NCBI GenBank assembly: GCA_023014485.1
Contig: JAJOZX010005618.1
Coordinates: 226,001-290,000 of the forward strand
Direction: 5' to 3'
DNA length: 64,000 nucleotides
DNA from: Bathynomus jamesi
Taxonomy: Eukaryota; Arthropoda; Malacostraca; Isopoda; Cirolanidae
The position numbers were made by a program, and so were the translations under genes. Position 1 is the first letter of the stretch. Every line of letters starts with the position of its first letter. The notes under the pieces were generated by a model. It ran no database searches. It was not told where the DNA came from and saw nothing but the letters and a program-made list of their open reading frames with translations. Positions 34,770 to 43,524 of the stretch are shown here, one piece after another.

Positions 34770-35195
34770 TTACGTAGATACGACGTTGTTACAAGGTTGC
34801 ATTTTAGCACTGCTGTAGATACAACGTAAATTTGTGTGGTCTCACTTACGTCTTCACAACGTTGTGATATTATGTAAACTTTACGTAGATACAACGTTGT
34901 ATCAACGTGTCAAGGAAAGAATTTGGTCCAACAAAGGCCCTATTTGAAATAGCAGTATGCCGTATGTAACTCCGTTATAATTTTGTAACAAAGAATAATG
35001 TAATACGAAACTATATGCTATGGATGTAAAACCTTACGTGCAGGACAACGTCTATGCCACGTACAAAAATTTACGTTAGAAGTTTACTTGTACTTCACGT
35101 GTATACAACGTGATTATGAAACGTTGTATCAACATTGCAATATAACGTTTAAGTTTTACGTTGTGACTACGTCAGTACAACGTCAATTTCTGACA
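34770..35195. repeat. ACGT-rich degenerate repeat tract
   Basis: About 19 copies of the palindrome ACGT in roughly 420 bases, mostly in phrases such as TACAACGTTGTATCAACG, TTTACGTAGATACAACG and ACAACGTAA. The spacing is irregular and both orientations occur. It ends just before exon 35214-35305. Nothing is encoded. Confidence 0.8.
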
Positions 35196-35213
35196 TGTCC
35201 AAGATTCAACCAG

Positions 35214-35305
35214 GATACAAAATTGATAAACTACAAGACAGTGATTGAGGTGTGGTTTGATGACAAGTATAAAGAATACTTTTACACGAGGGAGCCTCTT
35301 GCAAA
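35214..35305 (+). CDS. Polypeptide N-acetylgalactosaminyltransferase, exon (C-terminal catalytic segment)
   Basis: The frame DTKLINYKTVIEVWFDDKYK then EYFYTREPLA matches the conserved stretch near the end of the GT-A-type catalytic domain of GALNT enzymes (V-E-V/T-W-D-D...YK...FY-R-P). These Golgi type II membrane enzymes transfer GalNAc from UDP-GalNAc to Ser/Thr to start mucin-type O-glycans. The 3' splice donor is GTAAGG at 35306 and the split codon AA|A joins in phase to the exon at 37508, giving AKYLDMGDI. The 5' limit is less certain; the AG at 35212-35213 gives an in-frame acceptor, but the frame stays open further left. Upstream exons with the catalytic DxH and WGGEN motifs are not in this window as far as I can see. 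Confidence 0.78.
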
Positions 35306-36097
35306 GTAAGGAATGGAATTCTGTCTGGGAATTGCCAGTACTTTCTTAATTATTTAGAAACCAATGTTCCCCACACGTTTTCATTTAATTTAAATTAGGT
35401 GTTTAATATATTTTAGGTAGGGAAAGGAACGCATCCTAATTTGTGAGAGTAGTATGGTAGAGAAATTTCTTGAAAGATTCGTCTGTTCTAGATATCCAAA
35501 CCTTTCGGAAATAATTGTTGAATGGTTTTTTTTCGTGTATTTATTTTTTTTAATACAGACGCAACACTTTCTTCTTAAATACTCCCTGCTTTAACCTTCA
35601 TATTTGCCTGCCCTTTACCTATATGAACGTAGAAAAATTGTTCACCGAAGCGCAGGAGGTTTATAGGGTCGAGTCATAGCACAGATAACCGCCACCTTGT
35701 TACCCTCAGGAAGTCTAAAAAAATGTGAGAAAGAACGTAATCTTTCTGGAAAAAATACAACAGATGTGACTTTAATATGTCTGAGGATTTGATAAGAATA
35801 ATTCTCCAGTTTTAATGTTAGTCCCAAACGAATAGAAGGTCGCGATATTTAAAACTGGAATAATTATTTCTCTATAATTTACGTCCAAAATGCAAGAAAG
35901 TGCTTTCATATTTTCGTTAAAATGTTTACTTCGAATGCGAAGTGGTTGTCCGTGTAGAGGGATCATAGGGATCTAGTCTGCGATCGTGAATTAGCAGAGC
36001 GGGAAGGCCGCACCTCATTTCGTTACACTTAACCGGATTTTATATTTAGTGTGTTCTTTTAATAAGAGTCCAATATCAGGAAGTTTGAGTGTCAAAC
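35306..36097. other. Intron DNA, nothing recognised
   Basis: First part of the intron between the GALNT exons at 35214 and 37508. AT-rich, no terminal repeats or frames of note. Confidence 0.5.
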
Positions 36098-36831
36098 GAT
36101 CGTCCAGGGAGTTGCCCAGTGGTAACTATTGTGTTGTTACTGTGAAGGTCCTGAGTTTGAGTCTGTACCCGCACTTCAGATTTCGGCATTTAAGGTGTTT
36201 CTTCAATCTTCCATGGTGAGATAGTTCGGATCCCACGGAACGCTGTAGGTTTCCCTCTATCATATCCAGTGCTGTGACGTAACCAGTTACTCGGTAGTCG
36301 TTACTTTTTGAGTAACTGTAAAGGTAACGAGTTACATTTTCCGCCCGAGTAATTGTAACTGTAATTGTAGTTACAAGAAATCTTCAGCATTTGTAATTTC
36401 AACCAGTTACTCTTTTCTGTGAGGATAAAAAGTTAGTAACTCTTTTCCTTCACAACCCTTGATCGATGCACGATACAAGTTTATTGACGGCATATATCCA
36501 ATACTAATATAAGATCTTGTTTATTCGTTAAATCGCAATCAATTTGAAACAAATGAAAAATCTTGGCAATTATAACTTGTTAGTGAAAGTATTTTTATGA
36601 GGATCAGATGCTCGCTAAAACGAGGGAAAATGTCGAAAGTAACTTTTGAAGTAACTAGTAACTGTAATGAGTTACAAAAAAAAAAGTCGCACCACTGGTC
36701 ATATGACAGATCGCTAAATCATCCCAAGCATTATTACTGAACAAACTGGAGACACGTAGCCTGATCCAAATACCATCAGGCTTTCTTACGTGTCAGAAAA
36801 AGCTCAAATCAATCAAATCAAAGCATCATTA
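36098..36831 (+). mobile_element. tRNA-derived SINE candidate, split by a MITE
   Basis: A-box-like TTGCCCAGTGG (36112-36122) and B-box-like GAGTTTGAGTC (36153-36163), spaced as in a tRNA-type RNA polymerase III promoter, followed by an unrelated body and an A-rich 3' tail built on TCAAATCAATCAAATCAAA (about 36812-36831). The insertion 36267-36697 interrupts the body. No flanking duplication was found. Confidence 0.6.
36267..36697. mobile_element. Non-autonomous hAT-like MITE built on GTAACGAGTTAC
   Basis: Ends CAGTGCTGTGAC and, reversed, CAGTGGTGCGAC. Flanks ATCATATC (36259-36266) and GTCATATG (36698-36705) match at six of eight positions, acceptable for an old TSD. Arms contain AGTAACTGTAA/GAGTTACA repeats, reminiscent of the element at 26871. 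Confidence 0.75.
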
Positions 36832-37507
36832 TTCGTAAAATATACAGTTTATAAAGAAAGCTTAGTATAGGACAAACGTGATAACAGATTTTACATTTTC
36901 TTCTTTTAGGTCCTCAAACTTTTCGTTTTACTGGACTCTTATTGAAAACAACAGGATATATATTGGCCTAATTATTTTTATTGTAGTCACTGATTTGTGA
37001 TATACGAAAAGTTATGCACATTTAAATTAAAGAGTTTTTTGCTTCTTGTATATTAAACCTTCAGCAATCAATTATGTCCTTAAAACATGAAGTTTTATCC
37101 TTGAAGTGGTATACACGATATTTTGCTGCATCTTAATATCTGTTATTATACCTAATAATCGCATCAAGAAATATGATCTTTCCATATTAAGTTTTGACCA
37201 AGCACTCTATCAAGGGACATTTTTTTTAGTTTACTATCCTTTAAAATTACATTTAATTCCCACAAGACTGAACTTTTTATTACTGAAGAGGTAATATTTA
37301 ACCCTAACTTATTTGAGATTAACCAGCCATATCTTGCCACATTCATTATTTAAAACATTTTTAATAGTATGAAGGTCTTTTTCTGCAAAAGCATAATTCA
37401 AATATGTTTGTAGAGTAGGAAGATCCTTTATAAATTAAATAAAAGCAACAGAAGACCCAGAATTGAACCTTGAAATACATCAGGGTTAACAGTTAATATC
37501 TTTATAG
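36832..37507. other. Intron DNA, nothing recognised
   Basis: Rest of the intron preceding the exon at 37508. AT-rich; no frame longer than chance and no terminal repeats noticed. Confidence 0.5.
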
Positions 37508-37595
37508 ATACCTTGATATGGGAGATATTAATGGACAGTTGGAGTTGAAGAAGAGACTGAATTGCAAAAGTTTTCAATGGTTCATCGAGGGAGAA
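37508..37595 (+). CDS. Polypeptide N-acetylgalactosaminyltransferase, exon (domain linker)
   Basis: Acceptor TTTATAG before 37508 and donor GTATGT at 37596. In phase with the previous exon it reads KYLDMGDINGQLELKKRLNC then KSFQWFIEGE. L-x-x-R-L-x-CKSF-x-W is the signature at the catalytic-to-lectin junction of GALNTs. In relatives about 19 residues (an acidic, proline-containing linker ending WGE) lie between the KSFQWF and GE-LRN positions; here FIE runs directly into GE, so a small in-frame deletion is likely. The exon ends in phase 0, matching the exon at 37725. Confidence 0.8.
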
Positions 37596-37724
37596 GTATG
37601 TGAATTTTGTGGTTAGAATTCAGTTTATTCTTATTTGTTGTAATGGCGGGGTTTTCTTTTGGAATATTTGTTATTACCACTTTAAACAACTTAAACGTTT
37701 GTTAAATTCAAGGTTTCGTTTTAG

Positions 37725-37822
37725 TTGCGGAACGGAGTATCTAACCAGTGACTGGATAATTTGAGCCACGCAGTACCAAGCTTGATGGGCGTTTCGCATT
37801 GCATGGTTACGGAAATAATCAG
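37725..37822 (+). pseudogene. Polypeptide N-acetylgalactosaminyltransferase, lectin-domain exon with stop and frameshift
   Basis: Acceptor TTCGTTTTAG before 37725 and donor GTAGTA at 37823. The frame reads LRNGVSNQ, then TGA (37749-37751) where the lectin CLD cysteine is expected, then LDNLSHAVPSLMGVSHC, after which one base is missing (near 37802) and the HGYGNNQ motif continues in another frame. A 99-nt exon would keep phase 0 with its neighbours; the observed one is 98 nt. CLD and the Q-x-W-like GNNQ are hallmarks of the ricin-type lectin repeat. The lesions, if real, abolish the lectin domain of any full-length product. Confidence 0.82.
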
Positions 37823-38145
37823 GTAGTATTACCTTTAACTGTTTCATAGTTTATTTATTTCGTAATTTTTTGATTGCAGGTAGGAATTAATTACTACTTA
37901 ACAGTAGAGGTAACATAAAACGGGTAACCCCTATACCCCAACACGAAGGGAGATGGGCGTGAACTCTGAGAATCACTTGAGCAGGTTGCCGGCTCAACTC
38001 CGACTTCAGCCAACAGAGCCATAGGAGCTTCGGGTTTGCATGGGCCCATCTTATTGAGGTTAATGTATCTAAAATACATTGATCTAGCGTTAATATATCT
38101 CGCATACTTCTATATTGACTAGCAGTCTAGTCAATACTGACAATA
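37823..38145. other. Intron DNA with possible interspersed repeat
   Basis: At 37905-38110 a stretch with GGTTGCCGGCTCAACTCCGAC and a 3' part with TTAATGTATCTAAAATACATT looks like an interspersed repeat, but no tRNA boxes, poly(A) or TSD could be defined. Confidence 0.3.
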
Positions 38146-38544
38146 CACAAGAGTTCCCTGGTGTGCCGCGAGAATTTTGGAATAACAAGAAGAAAGTTTT
38201 CCAGCCGCCTAGCGCGAACAAATAAAGCCGTTTTCTACTGGTCCACCTTACTCGGGTTGAGAGTCGTCGATTTTATTTGATATTGTATATCTTTATTTTT
38301 TTGTGAAATAATTAAAAGAAATAGAAGTTAAAAATTTATAATATTGATAGTAAAACTAATTTTTTGGCTGAGCTTCCGAAAATGACTATTTGGCAACTCG
38401 TGTATGTCATCTGCAAATTGTTCGCAGTCTATACGTTTTGTCTGCCTCCTTTAACTAATGTATATTTCTTTTGCTTTTATTTTTGTGTGTCCAAAGTGCT
38501 CTCGTAGTAAGTATTTAGTATTTGTGTCAATTTTACTCTTTAAA

Positions 38545-40206
38545 ATGGATAAATTCTTGAGGAAGACCTCATCAGCTCCTGGAGCTTTATGTAGCAACGC
38601 GAAAGAGAACCTGCAAATAAGATGAAGTCACTGACCAGGCAGTATAATGCATACTACTTGGGATTTGTTTTTCCTGGTTGGTGTGGTGATGCTTTATCAT
38701 CTTTTCCCGAGCGCTCAATACGCAGAGAAAAATTATCAAACGAATCTATGGTCCCAAGTAAGTTGAAATGCCACCTTTCTACTAAACACCCAACTTGCAT
38801 AAACAAAGGCAGGGACTATTTTAAGAGGTTGCAGAAAGAAAATGCAAAGCAGTAACTTTATGAGAACTTCTGCAATCATTTCAGACAAAGCTTTGGAAGC
38901 TATTATAATGTGACTAAGTTAATCAGCAAGAGAGTTATTTCGCCAACATGCAAGGAAATTTACGAGCGATGCTTGGAGAAAAAGAAGTCGAGGTGGTGGA
39001 GAAGGTGCCGTTTTCTGACAACAATATTAGCTAGCGGGTTTGTGATATGTCTGTTGATATGGAAGCTTCCTTATTACAAAAGATGCAAAAAGCTGGTAAA
39101 TTTGCATTGTAAATTGATAGCTGACTGACGTCTCTGGCTGTGGTCAACTTCTGGCAATTGGCCGCCTTGCCTGAGCGTACGACAGGCGATGAAATATTTC
39201 GTGTTGTGGATAATTACTTAAAAGGGAACAATATACCTTGGCAGAACTGCATCACCATCTGCACGGATGGCGCAGCCGCCATGACTGATATGTAATACAA
39301 AGGGATTTTTAGCCAATATGAAAAAAGAAAATCCAGCAGTTAAAATCACTCCTTGCTTCTTACATCGTGAAGCCTTCATGGCGTAAAACCAGGTGGAGCA
39401 AACCACCAGACACTAACTACTTCACACGGAGATACGTTGGCTTTCATGAGGTAAGGTACTGTCAAGAATTTTCCAACTGAGGAACGAAGTGCGGTAGTTT
39501 TTGATAAATAAAAAATTAGCAATATACCATTTTATTTGAAGGGGAGTATTGGCTGAAGAAGATCGCGTACTTGTGTGACATTGTTGAGCATCTTAAGAGC
39601 TCAATCGCAAAATGCAAGGACTTATGTGCTTACCTGCACGGAAAAACTAATTCGATTTAAGTCCAAACTGGATCTATGGCGCGAGGAAGTTAAAAAACGT
39701 GGTTCATTGGAAATATTCAAATGGACCAGTGAGATGGAATCGGAGGAAAGGTTGTTTGATGTGGTCGCAGAACATCTGGACATTCTCCAGGGGAAGTTTC
39801 AACAGTACTTCAAACTCTCTAGCACCGAGTAATACGACTGTGTTCGCAGCCCTTTCAATCCATCCGCAGCTACTGTTACCAAGAAGCTTCTCTTGAAGGC
39901 ACGAGAGGACTTCTTGGAACTCATCAGTGATCGTACTCTCCAGCTAACCTTTAGTGAAACGTCCTTGGACACATTTTGGCTATATGCAAAAACAATACCC
40001 AGCTATCTCTGACACTAGTCGACGTGCTTATACCCTTCTCCACAACTCGTACTTGTGAACAAAGATTTTCGACATTGAATTTAATAAAAAGTAAAATGAG
40101 ATCATGTCTAAACAGCATTGACCACGAACTTCGAGTGGCTTTTACTACCACTGAGCCAAATATTAAGGGGTTGTGTTCTTCCAAAGAAGTCCAGGTCTCT
40201 CACTAA
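38545..40206 (+). pseudogene. hAT (ZBED5/SCAND3-like) transposase, heavily broken
   Basis: Starts MDKFLRKTSSAPG at 38545; after shifts come the BED-finger fragment VPSKLKCHLSTKHP (about 38750-38795), the block KLISKRVISPTCKEIYERCL (about 38913-38975), CITICTDGAAAMTDM (about 39250-39293, second catalytic Asp region) with CFLHREAF (about 39355), and the C-terminal dimerisation part LLPFSTTRTCEQRFSTLNL-like (about 40030-40085) ending KEVQVSH at 40205. Many stops and shifts; several internal segments are lost. Same broad hAT branch as the transposase at 9213-11037. Confidence 0.85.
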
Positions 40207-40278
40207 TGACGAATAATTGTATTTTTTATAAGGAGACACCAACTTTCCAATGTGATTTTTTTAAGTTTTAAAATTTCC

Positions 40279-40553
40279 TCAATATGTATTATTCTTCTTC
40301 TTCCGCAGCCTTATTAGCCCACTTCTATGTGAGGTCGCTGTTGCAGATCCTTCTTCTTCATTCACTTCTGTCTTGAGCCACCTCTTCCTCCAGTCCCTTA
40401 TCACTATCTTTCTTCAGTCTATCCCGCCACCTCATTTTAGGTCTACCTCTTCTTCTCGTGTCTGGAATTTCCATCCTCAGCATCCGTCGTCCCACATACT
40501 CCTCCTCCCTCCTCTGGACATGCCCAATGCCCATACCCAGGCGGAGTATTATT
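40279..40553 (-). pseudogene. LINE (RTE-like) 3' end: C-terminus of reverse transcriptase ORF
   Basis: Minus-strand frame 40533-40358 reads GHVQRREEEYVGRRMLRMEI then PDTRRRGRPKMRWRDRLKKD and ends in TGA. GHV-x-R...RRGRPKxRWxDR is the usual C-terminus of many animal LINE reverse transcriptases. The 3' tail on the minus strand ends GGCTGCGGAAGAAGAAGAAT, a simple-repeat terminus as expected for target-primed integration. Only the last 270 bases remain; 5' truncation is normal for LINEs. Confidence 0.8.
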
Positions 40554-40625
40554 AGTATATGTATTATTAGTATTATTATTATTATTATGTATTATTATTA
40601 TCATTATTTTTTTTTTGCATTAAAG
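40554..40625. repeat. ATT microsatellite
   Basis: ATTATTAGTATTATTATTATTATT-type run next to the truncated LINE. Confidence 0.85.
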
Positions 40626-40738
40626 AGATGAGTTTATTATTGAGATAATAATTCTACCTGTGATTTGTATAGACACATTTTTATTACTAAAAAATTATTA
40701 TCGAAATCGAGCATATTCTTTTCACAGACCTATTACAA

Positions 40739-40874
40739 TTTTCATATATTTACGAGTACTGTACTGCCGTAATTTTCATATATTTACGAGTATTGTACTG
40801 CCGTAATTTTCATATATTTACGAGTACTGTACTGCCGTAATTTTCATATATTTATGAGTACTGTACTGCCGTAA
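40739..40874. repeat. Tandem repeat, four units of 34 bp
   Basis: Unit begins TTTTCATATATTTACGAGTA and ends CTGTACTGCCGTAA; four copies with two single-base differences. It sits just inside the right end of the dead hAT, a usual place for subterminal repeats. Confidence 0.95.
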
Positions 40875-41001
40875 AAGTGAAACAAATTTACAGTCGTGCG
40901 GCAGAATGGAAAAGGTTGAAAAGCACTGGACTGCAGGTTTATAATGAGGAATTTAGAATTTAGTCTGCAAACCTTGAACCGATGTGATTTTGTTTTTGCA
41001 G

Positions 41002-41127
41002 CTGATTCGCTTGAATGCTGAAGGGCAATTGGGCGCTGGAGAGAGATGTATCGACGTGGACACTCAAGGACTGAAACTCATTTTCTGTCGCCTCGGAACC
41101 GTCGAGGGACCCTGGCAGTACGACGAG
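41002..41127 (+). CDS. Polypeptide N-acetylgalactosaminyltransferase, lectin-domain exon
   Basis: Acceptor TTTTTGCAG before 41002 and donor GTTGGA at 41128; 126 nt, phase 0 at both ends. It encodes LIRLNAEGQLGAGERCIDVD then TQGLKLIFCRLGTVEGPWQY and DE. ERCID, a Cys in FCRLG and the GPWQY end correspond to the second repeat of the ricin B-type lectin domain that lets GALNTs bind existing GalNAc on glycopeptides. The exon is intact. It follows a 3.2-kb intron filled by the dead hAT. Confidence 0.87.
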
Positions 41128-41293
41128 GTTGGAAACCTTTCCGTGTTGTGATTACATTCGGAATCCACCTTAAACGGTTCACATCGTATAATTGACCTTT
41201 CTTGCAAGTTAGGTTGAATCAAATTTTGTTCTTGATTCGTCTGACCTCCCTCTGCTTCATAGATTCTCACCCTTTGTGTTTTTATCCCCGCAG

Positions 41294-41434
41294 CAAAAAC
41301 ATATGCTACTGCACCGGAACCTTGGGAAGTGCGCTGCTTTGCATCCTCAGACTAATCAACTTAAGATCTTACCCTGTGATTCCGTGAATAACTATCAGAA
41401 ATGGACCTTCCACCCAATCATTCCCAAGTGGTAA
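41294..41434 (+). CDS. Polypeptide N-acetylgalactosaminyltransferase, terminal coding exon
   Basis: Acceptor TATCCCCGCAG before 41294, phase 0, stop TAA at 41432-41434. It encodes QKHMLLHRNLGKCAALHPQT then NQLKILPCDSVNNYQKWTF and HPIIPKW. KC, PCD and the YQKW (Q-x-W) motif complete the third lectin repeat, and the length after QKW is normal for the family C-terminus. The intron 41128-41293 is 166 bp. The exon is intact and the codon use looks normal, which argues against great age for the lesions at 37725-37822. Confidence 0.88.
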   Translation, partial: QKHMLLHRNLGKCAALHPQTNQLKILPCDSVNNYQKWTFHPIIPKW

Positions 41435-41439
41435 ATAAA
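41434..41439 (+). promoter_or_regulatory. Polyadenylation signal AATAAA
   Basis: AATAAA overlaps the last base of the GALNT stop codon (TAAATAAA). It is in principle usable but unusually close to the stop; no other AATAAA lies within the next 100 bases. Confidence 0.4.
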
Positions 41440-41580
41440 TTCTTTTGTACTTAAACTGTGATGAACAATGAATGAGAGATCCGTCGAAGATTGCGAAAAT
41501 TTTTATGATTATGAATTGATTGAAATTGCAGAGATTTTTTAGTTAAAGAGACGTGATAAATTTCTGTCGATATATATATA

Positions 41581-41692
41581 CAGGGTGAGTCAAAAGTCTG
41601 GAAACATAGGAACTATGCTTTTCAATGCAAATATATATGTATATTTGCATTGAAAAGCGTAGTTCCTATGTTTCCAGATTTTTGACTCACCT

Positions 41693-41694
<2 letters not shown>
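41581..41694. mobile_element. Palindromic Tc1/mariner-type MITE (114 bp)
   Basis: The whole element is a fold-back: left half CAGGGTGAGTCAAAAGTCTG...TGCAAATATA, right half its near-perfect complement ending TTTTTGACTCACCTTG. It is flanked by TA (41579-41580, 41695-41696), and a (TA)n run follows to about 41730. Confidence 0.92.
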
Positions 41695-41729
<35 letters not shown>

Positions 41730-41733
<4 letters not shown>

Positions 41734-42053
41734 TCAACTGCAAAGAACACGCAGTATAAATAACGTAAAGAACGACGCTTGTATAGGAGATATTCCGCGC
41801 AAGACGAGAGAGAGAAAACGGAACAAATGAAAAAATGAGGTAACCACCTGGGAATCGAACCCGGGATCTTCCGATTGCCGGTCAGACGCGATACCATTAC
41901 ACCATGGACCTCACCCTTCCAAATGCCGAAATTCTTCTACATACTCGCAGAAACCAATGCCCCAAGGGGGCACCTCCCGCATGCCGTAACATTATATACA
42001 TTCAACTGCAAAGAACACGCAGTATAAATAACGTAAAGAACGACGCTTGTATA

Positions 42054-42056
<3 letters not shown>
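41730..42056. repeat. Direct duplication (about 58 bp) flanking a tRNA-like sequence
   Basis: CATTCAACTGCAAAGAACAC...GACGCTTGTATAGGA occurs at 41731-41788 and again at 42000-42057, 269 bp apart, each adjoining a TA microsatellite (41695-41730 and 42056-42104). The block between holds the tRNA-like sequence. Confidence 0.9.
41837..41912 (-). tRNA. tRNA-like sequence (pseudogene or SINE head)
   Basis: On the minus strand the 76-nt stretch starts GAGGTCCATGGTGTAATGG and has the T-arm GGGTTCGATTCCC and an anticodon arm TCTGA-CCGGCAA-TCGGA whose stem pairs. The acceptor arm pairs only as GAGGTCC with GGTTACCTC (two bulged bases), and position 33 is C rather than U. With GGC as anticodon it would read as alanine, but the irregularities suggest a tRNA pseudogene or the head of a tRNA-derived repeat. 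Confidence 0.5.
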
Positions 42057-42104
<48 letters not shown>

Positions 42105-42105
<1 letters not shown>

Positions 42106-42895
42106 GTATTATATTGCAGCGAGTTCAAATGTACTGATTATTCTGGTTTATTTTTCTTATTTTTACATTTGTATTTAATATATTTGTTTACGTTTTATGT
42201 ATTTTTTTATTCTATTGAATTGCTAGATTATTTAACAGAATTTACTGTTAAAGTCACAGGTGCTAAACTAACATTTTGAAGTAAGTAGGTCTAGTAGTAT
42301 GGGCACAAAATGTTAGAATGCAATGCAAGTGCAAATGCTGATCAATGTTGCAAAGGAAATATTACAAGATGCTATGCAACAAAGGGGGAGGGGGAATGTT
42401 GCAACATATTATGCAACTAGGGGAAGGGGTTATCGCCCAGCATGTATCCCCCAGCATGCTGGGGGAGACCTCTTTGGGGGAGAAGTTGGGACGGCCTCAC
42501 ACCCCAAAGGGGTATACCTAACCTAAGAGAGGAAGGAGGGGAGAGGGGTGTTCGCTTGGCAGGAGCCACGCGCATATTAAGACTTCAGCCGAGCGCCCGC
42601 TGTCTTATAAGATCCTAATCCGCCAGTTGGCTTAGAAGGCTTCTTAGAAGGCGTAAATGGCTTGTTCAGGTGGACATTATTAGGGTTGAGTTAGCAGATT
42701 GGGCTATTTAATTAATTAAAGCATATATTCTCGACAGTTGGCATAATCCGCCAGTTGGCCGAACGAGCCAGTTGGCGTAGAATACCTAGAAGGCAGATGT
42801 AATATTACCTTTTCAACTGCCAGATTGCGCTATTCAGATATTCTTGACAGATGGTTTAGAAATCCGTCAGTCGGTTTAGAAGGCAGCCATTTGGT
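42105..42895. other. Intergenic DNA with GTTGGC repeats
   Basis: At 42335-42530: inverted TGTTGCAACAT, G-rich runs and AGCATGCTGGGGGAG. At 42610-42895: loosely repeated phrases of the form CCAGTTGGCxTAGAAGGC (AATCCGCCAGTTGG twice, AGCCAGTTGGCGTAGAA, GTCAGTCGGTTTAGAAGGCAGCC). No frame or element ends could be set. Confidence 0.5.
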
Positions 42896-43114
42896 ATAAT
42901 TAAATAATAATATCGTTTACAACCAAAAGAGTTAAATAAAACACCATTACATCATTCTTTTTATTTAGATGAATTATTGGAATGAGTTTTATGAAATATA
43001 TAGAAAATAAATATACAATCAAACGATGGAGTATATATGATAAAAAAATAAAATAAAAAATAATAATAGCATAAGAAATACGAACGAGGAATATATATAT
43101 ATATAATAAAAAAA

Positions 43115-43325
43115 TATACAAAACGATGTAGTATAACCATCAATATATTAGTACAGGAAAAAAAAAAATATATGTATATATACACACACAGTTATATATT
43201 AAACAATTAAATATACTGAAAATAATAATATTGAAAATAAAAAATAATAATATACCAAACGAAGGAGTATAATCATCACCATATTAGTACAGGGAAAAAA
43301 AAAAAATATATATATATGTAAAAAT
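43115..43325. repeat. AT-rich tandem repeat, about 136-bp unit
   Basis: AAACGATGTAGTATAACCAT...ATATTAGTACAGG (about 43120-43156) recurs as AAACGAAGGAGTATAATCAT...ATATTAGTACAGG (about 43258-43293), each followed by an A run and TATATA. Related phrases continue left to about 42990. Confidence 0.75.
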
Positions 43326-43524
43326 GAACAAGGAATAATCCCTATATAATCAATATTCATTTTTACATGAGAAACCAAAATCGCCTGAGCGAGTTTGGAT
43401 AGAATTTCGATTTGTGGTTTCTATTGTGCTCTTCTATTATGGTTGTCTTGCATCTAACCCTCGTCCCTAAATTTTATTAGATTATGCATACACATTGCCT
43501 ATAACAGGATTGGAACCCGTAGTT

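Larger units (their letters stand above)
38146..40928 (+). mobile_element. Degenerate hAT element in GALNT intron
   Basis: Right end, reversed, reads CAGTGCTTTTCAACCTTTTC followed by TGCCGCACGACTG, a typical end for this hAT group. The left part (CCTGGTGTGCCGCGAGAATT, about 38158) resembles a subterminal region, but the true left end and TSD are missing. It contains a dead transposase, a LINE tail and a small minisatellite. Confidence 0.75.

Noticed and set aside
37749..37751. TGA in the GALNT lectin exon as a selenocysteine codon replacing cysteine
   Set aside because: The exon also has a 1-base deletion, no SECIS-like element was evident near the 3' end, and GALNTs are not known selenoproteins.
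41837..41912. Functional tRNA-Ala
   Set aside because: Bulged acceptor stem, C at position 33 and location between duplicated repeats argue against a working gene.
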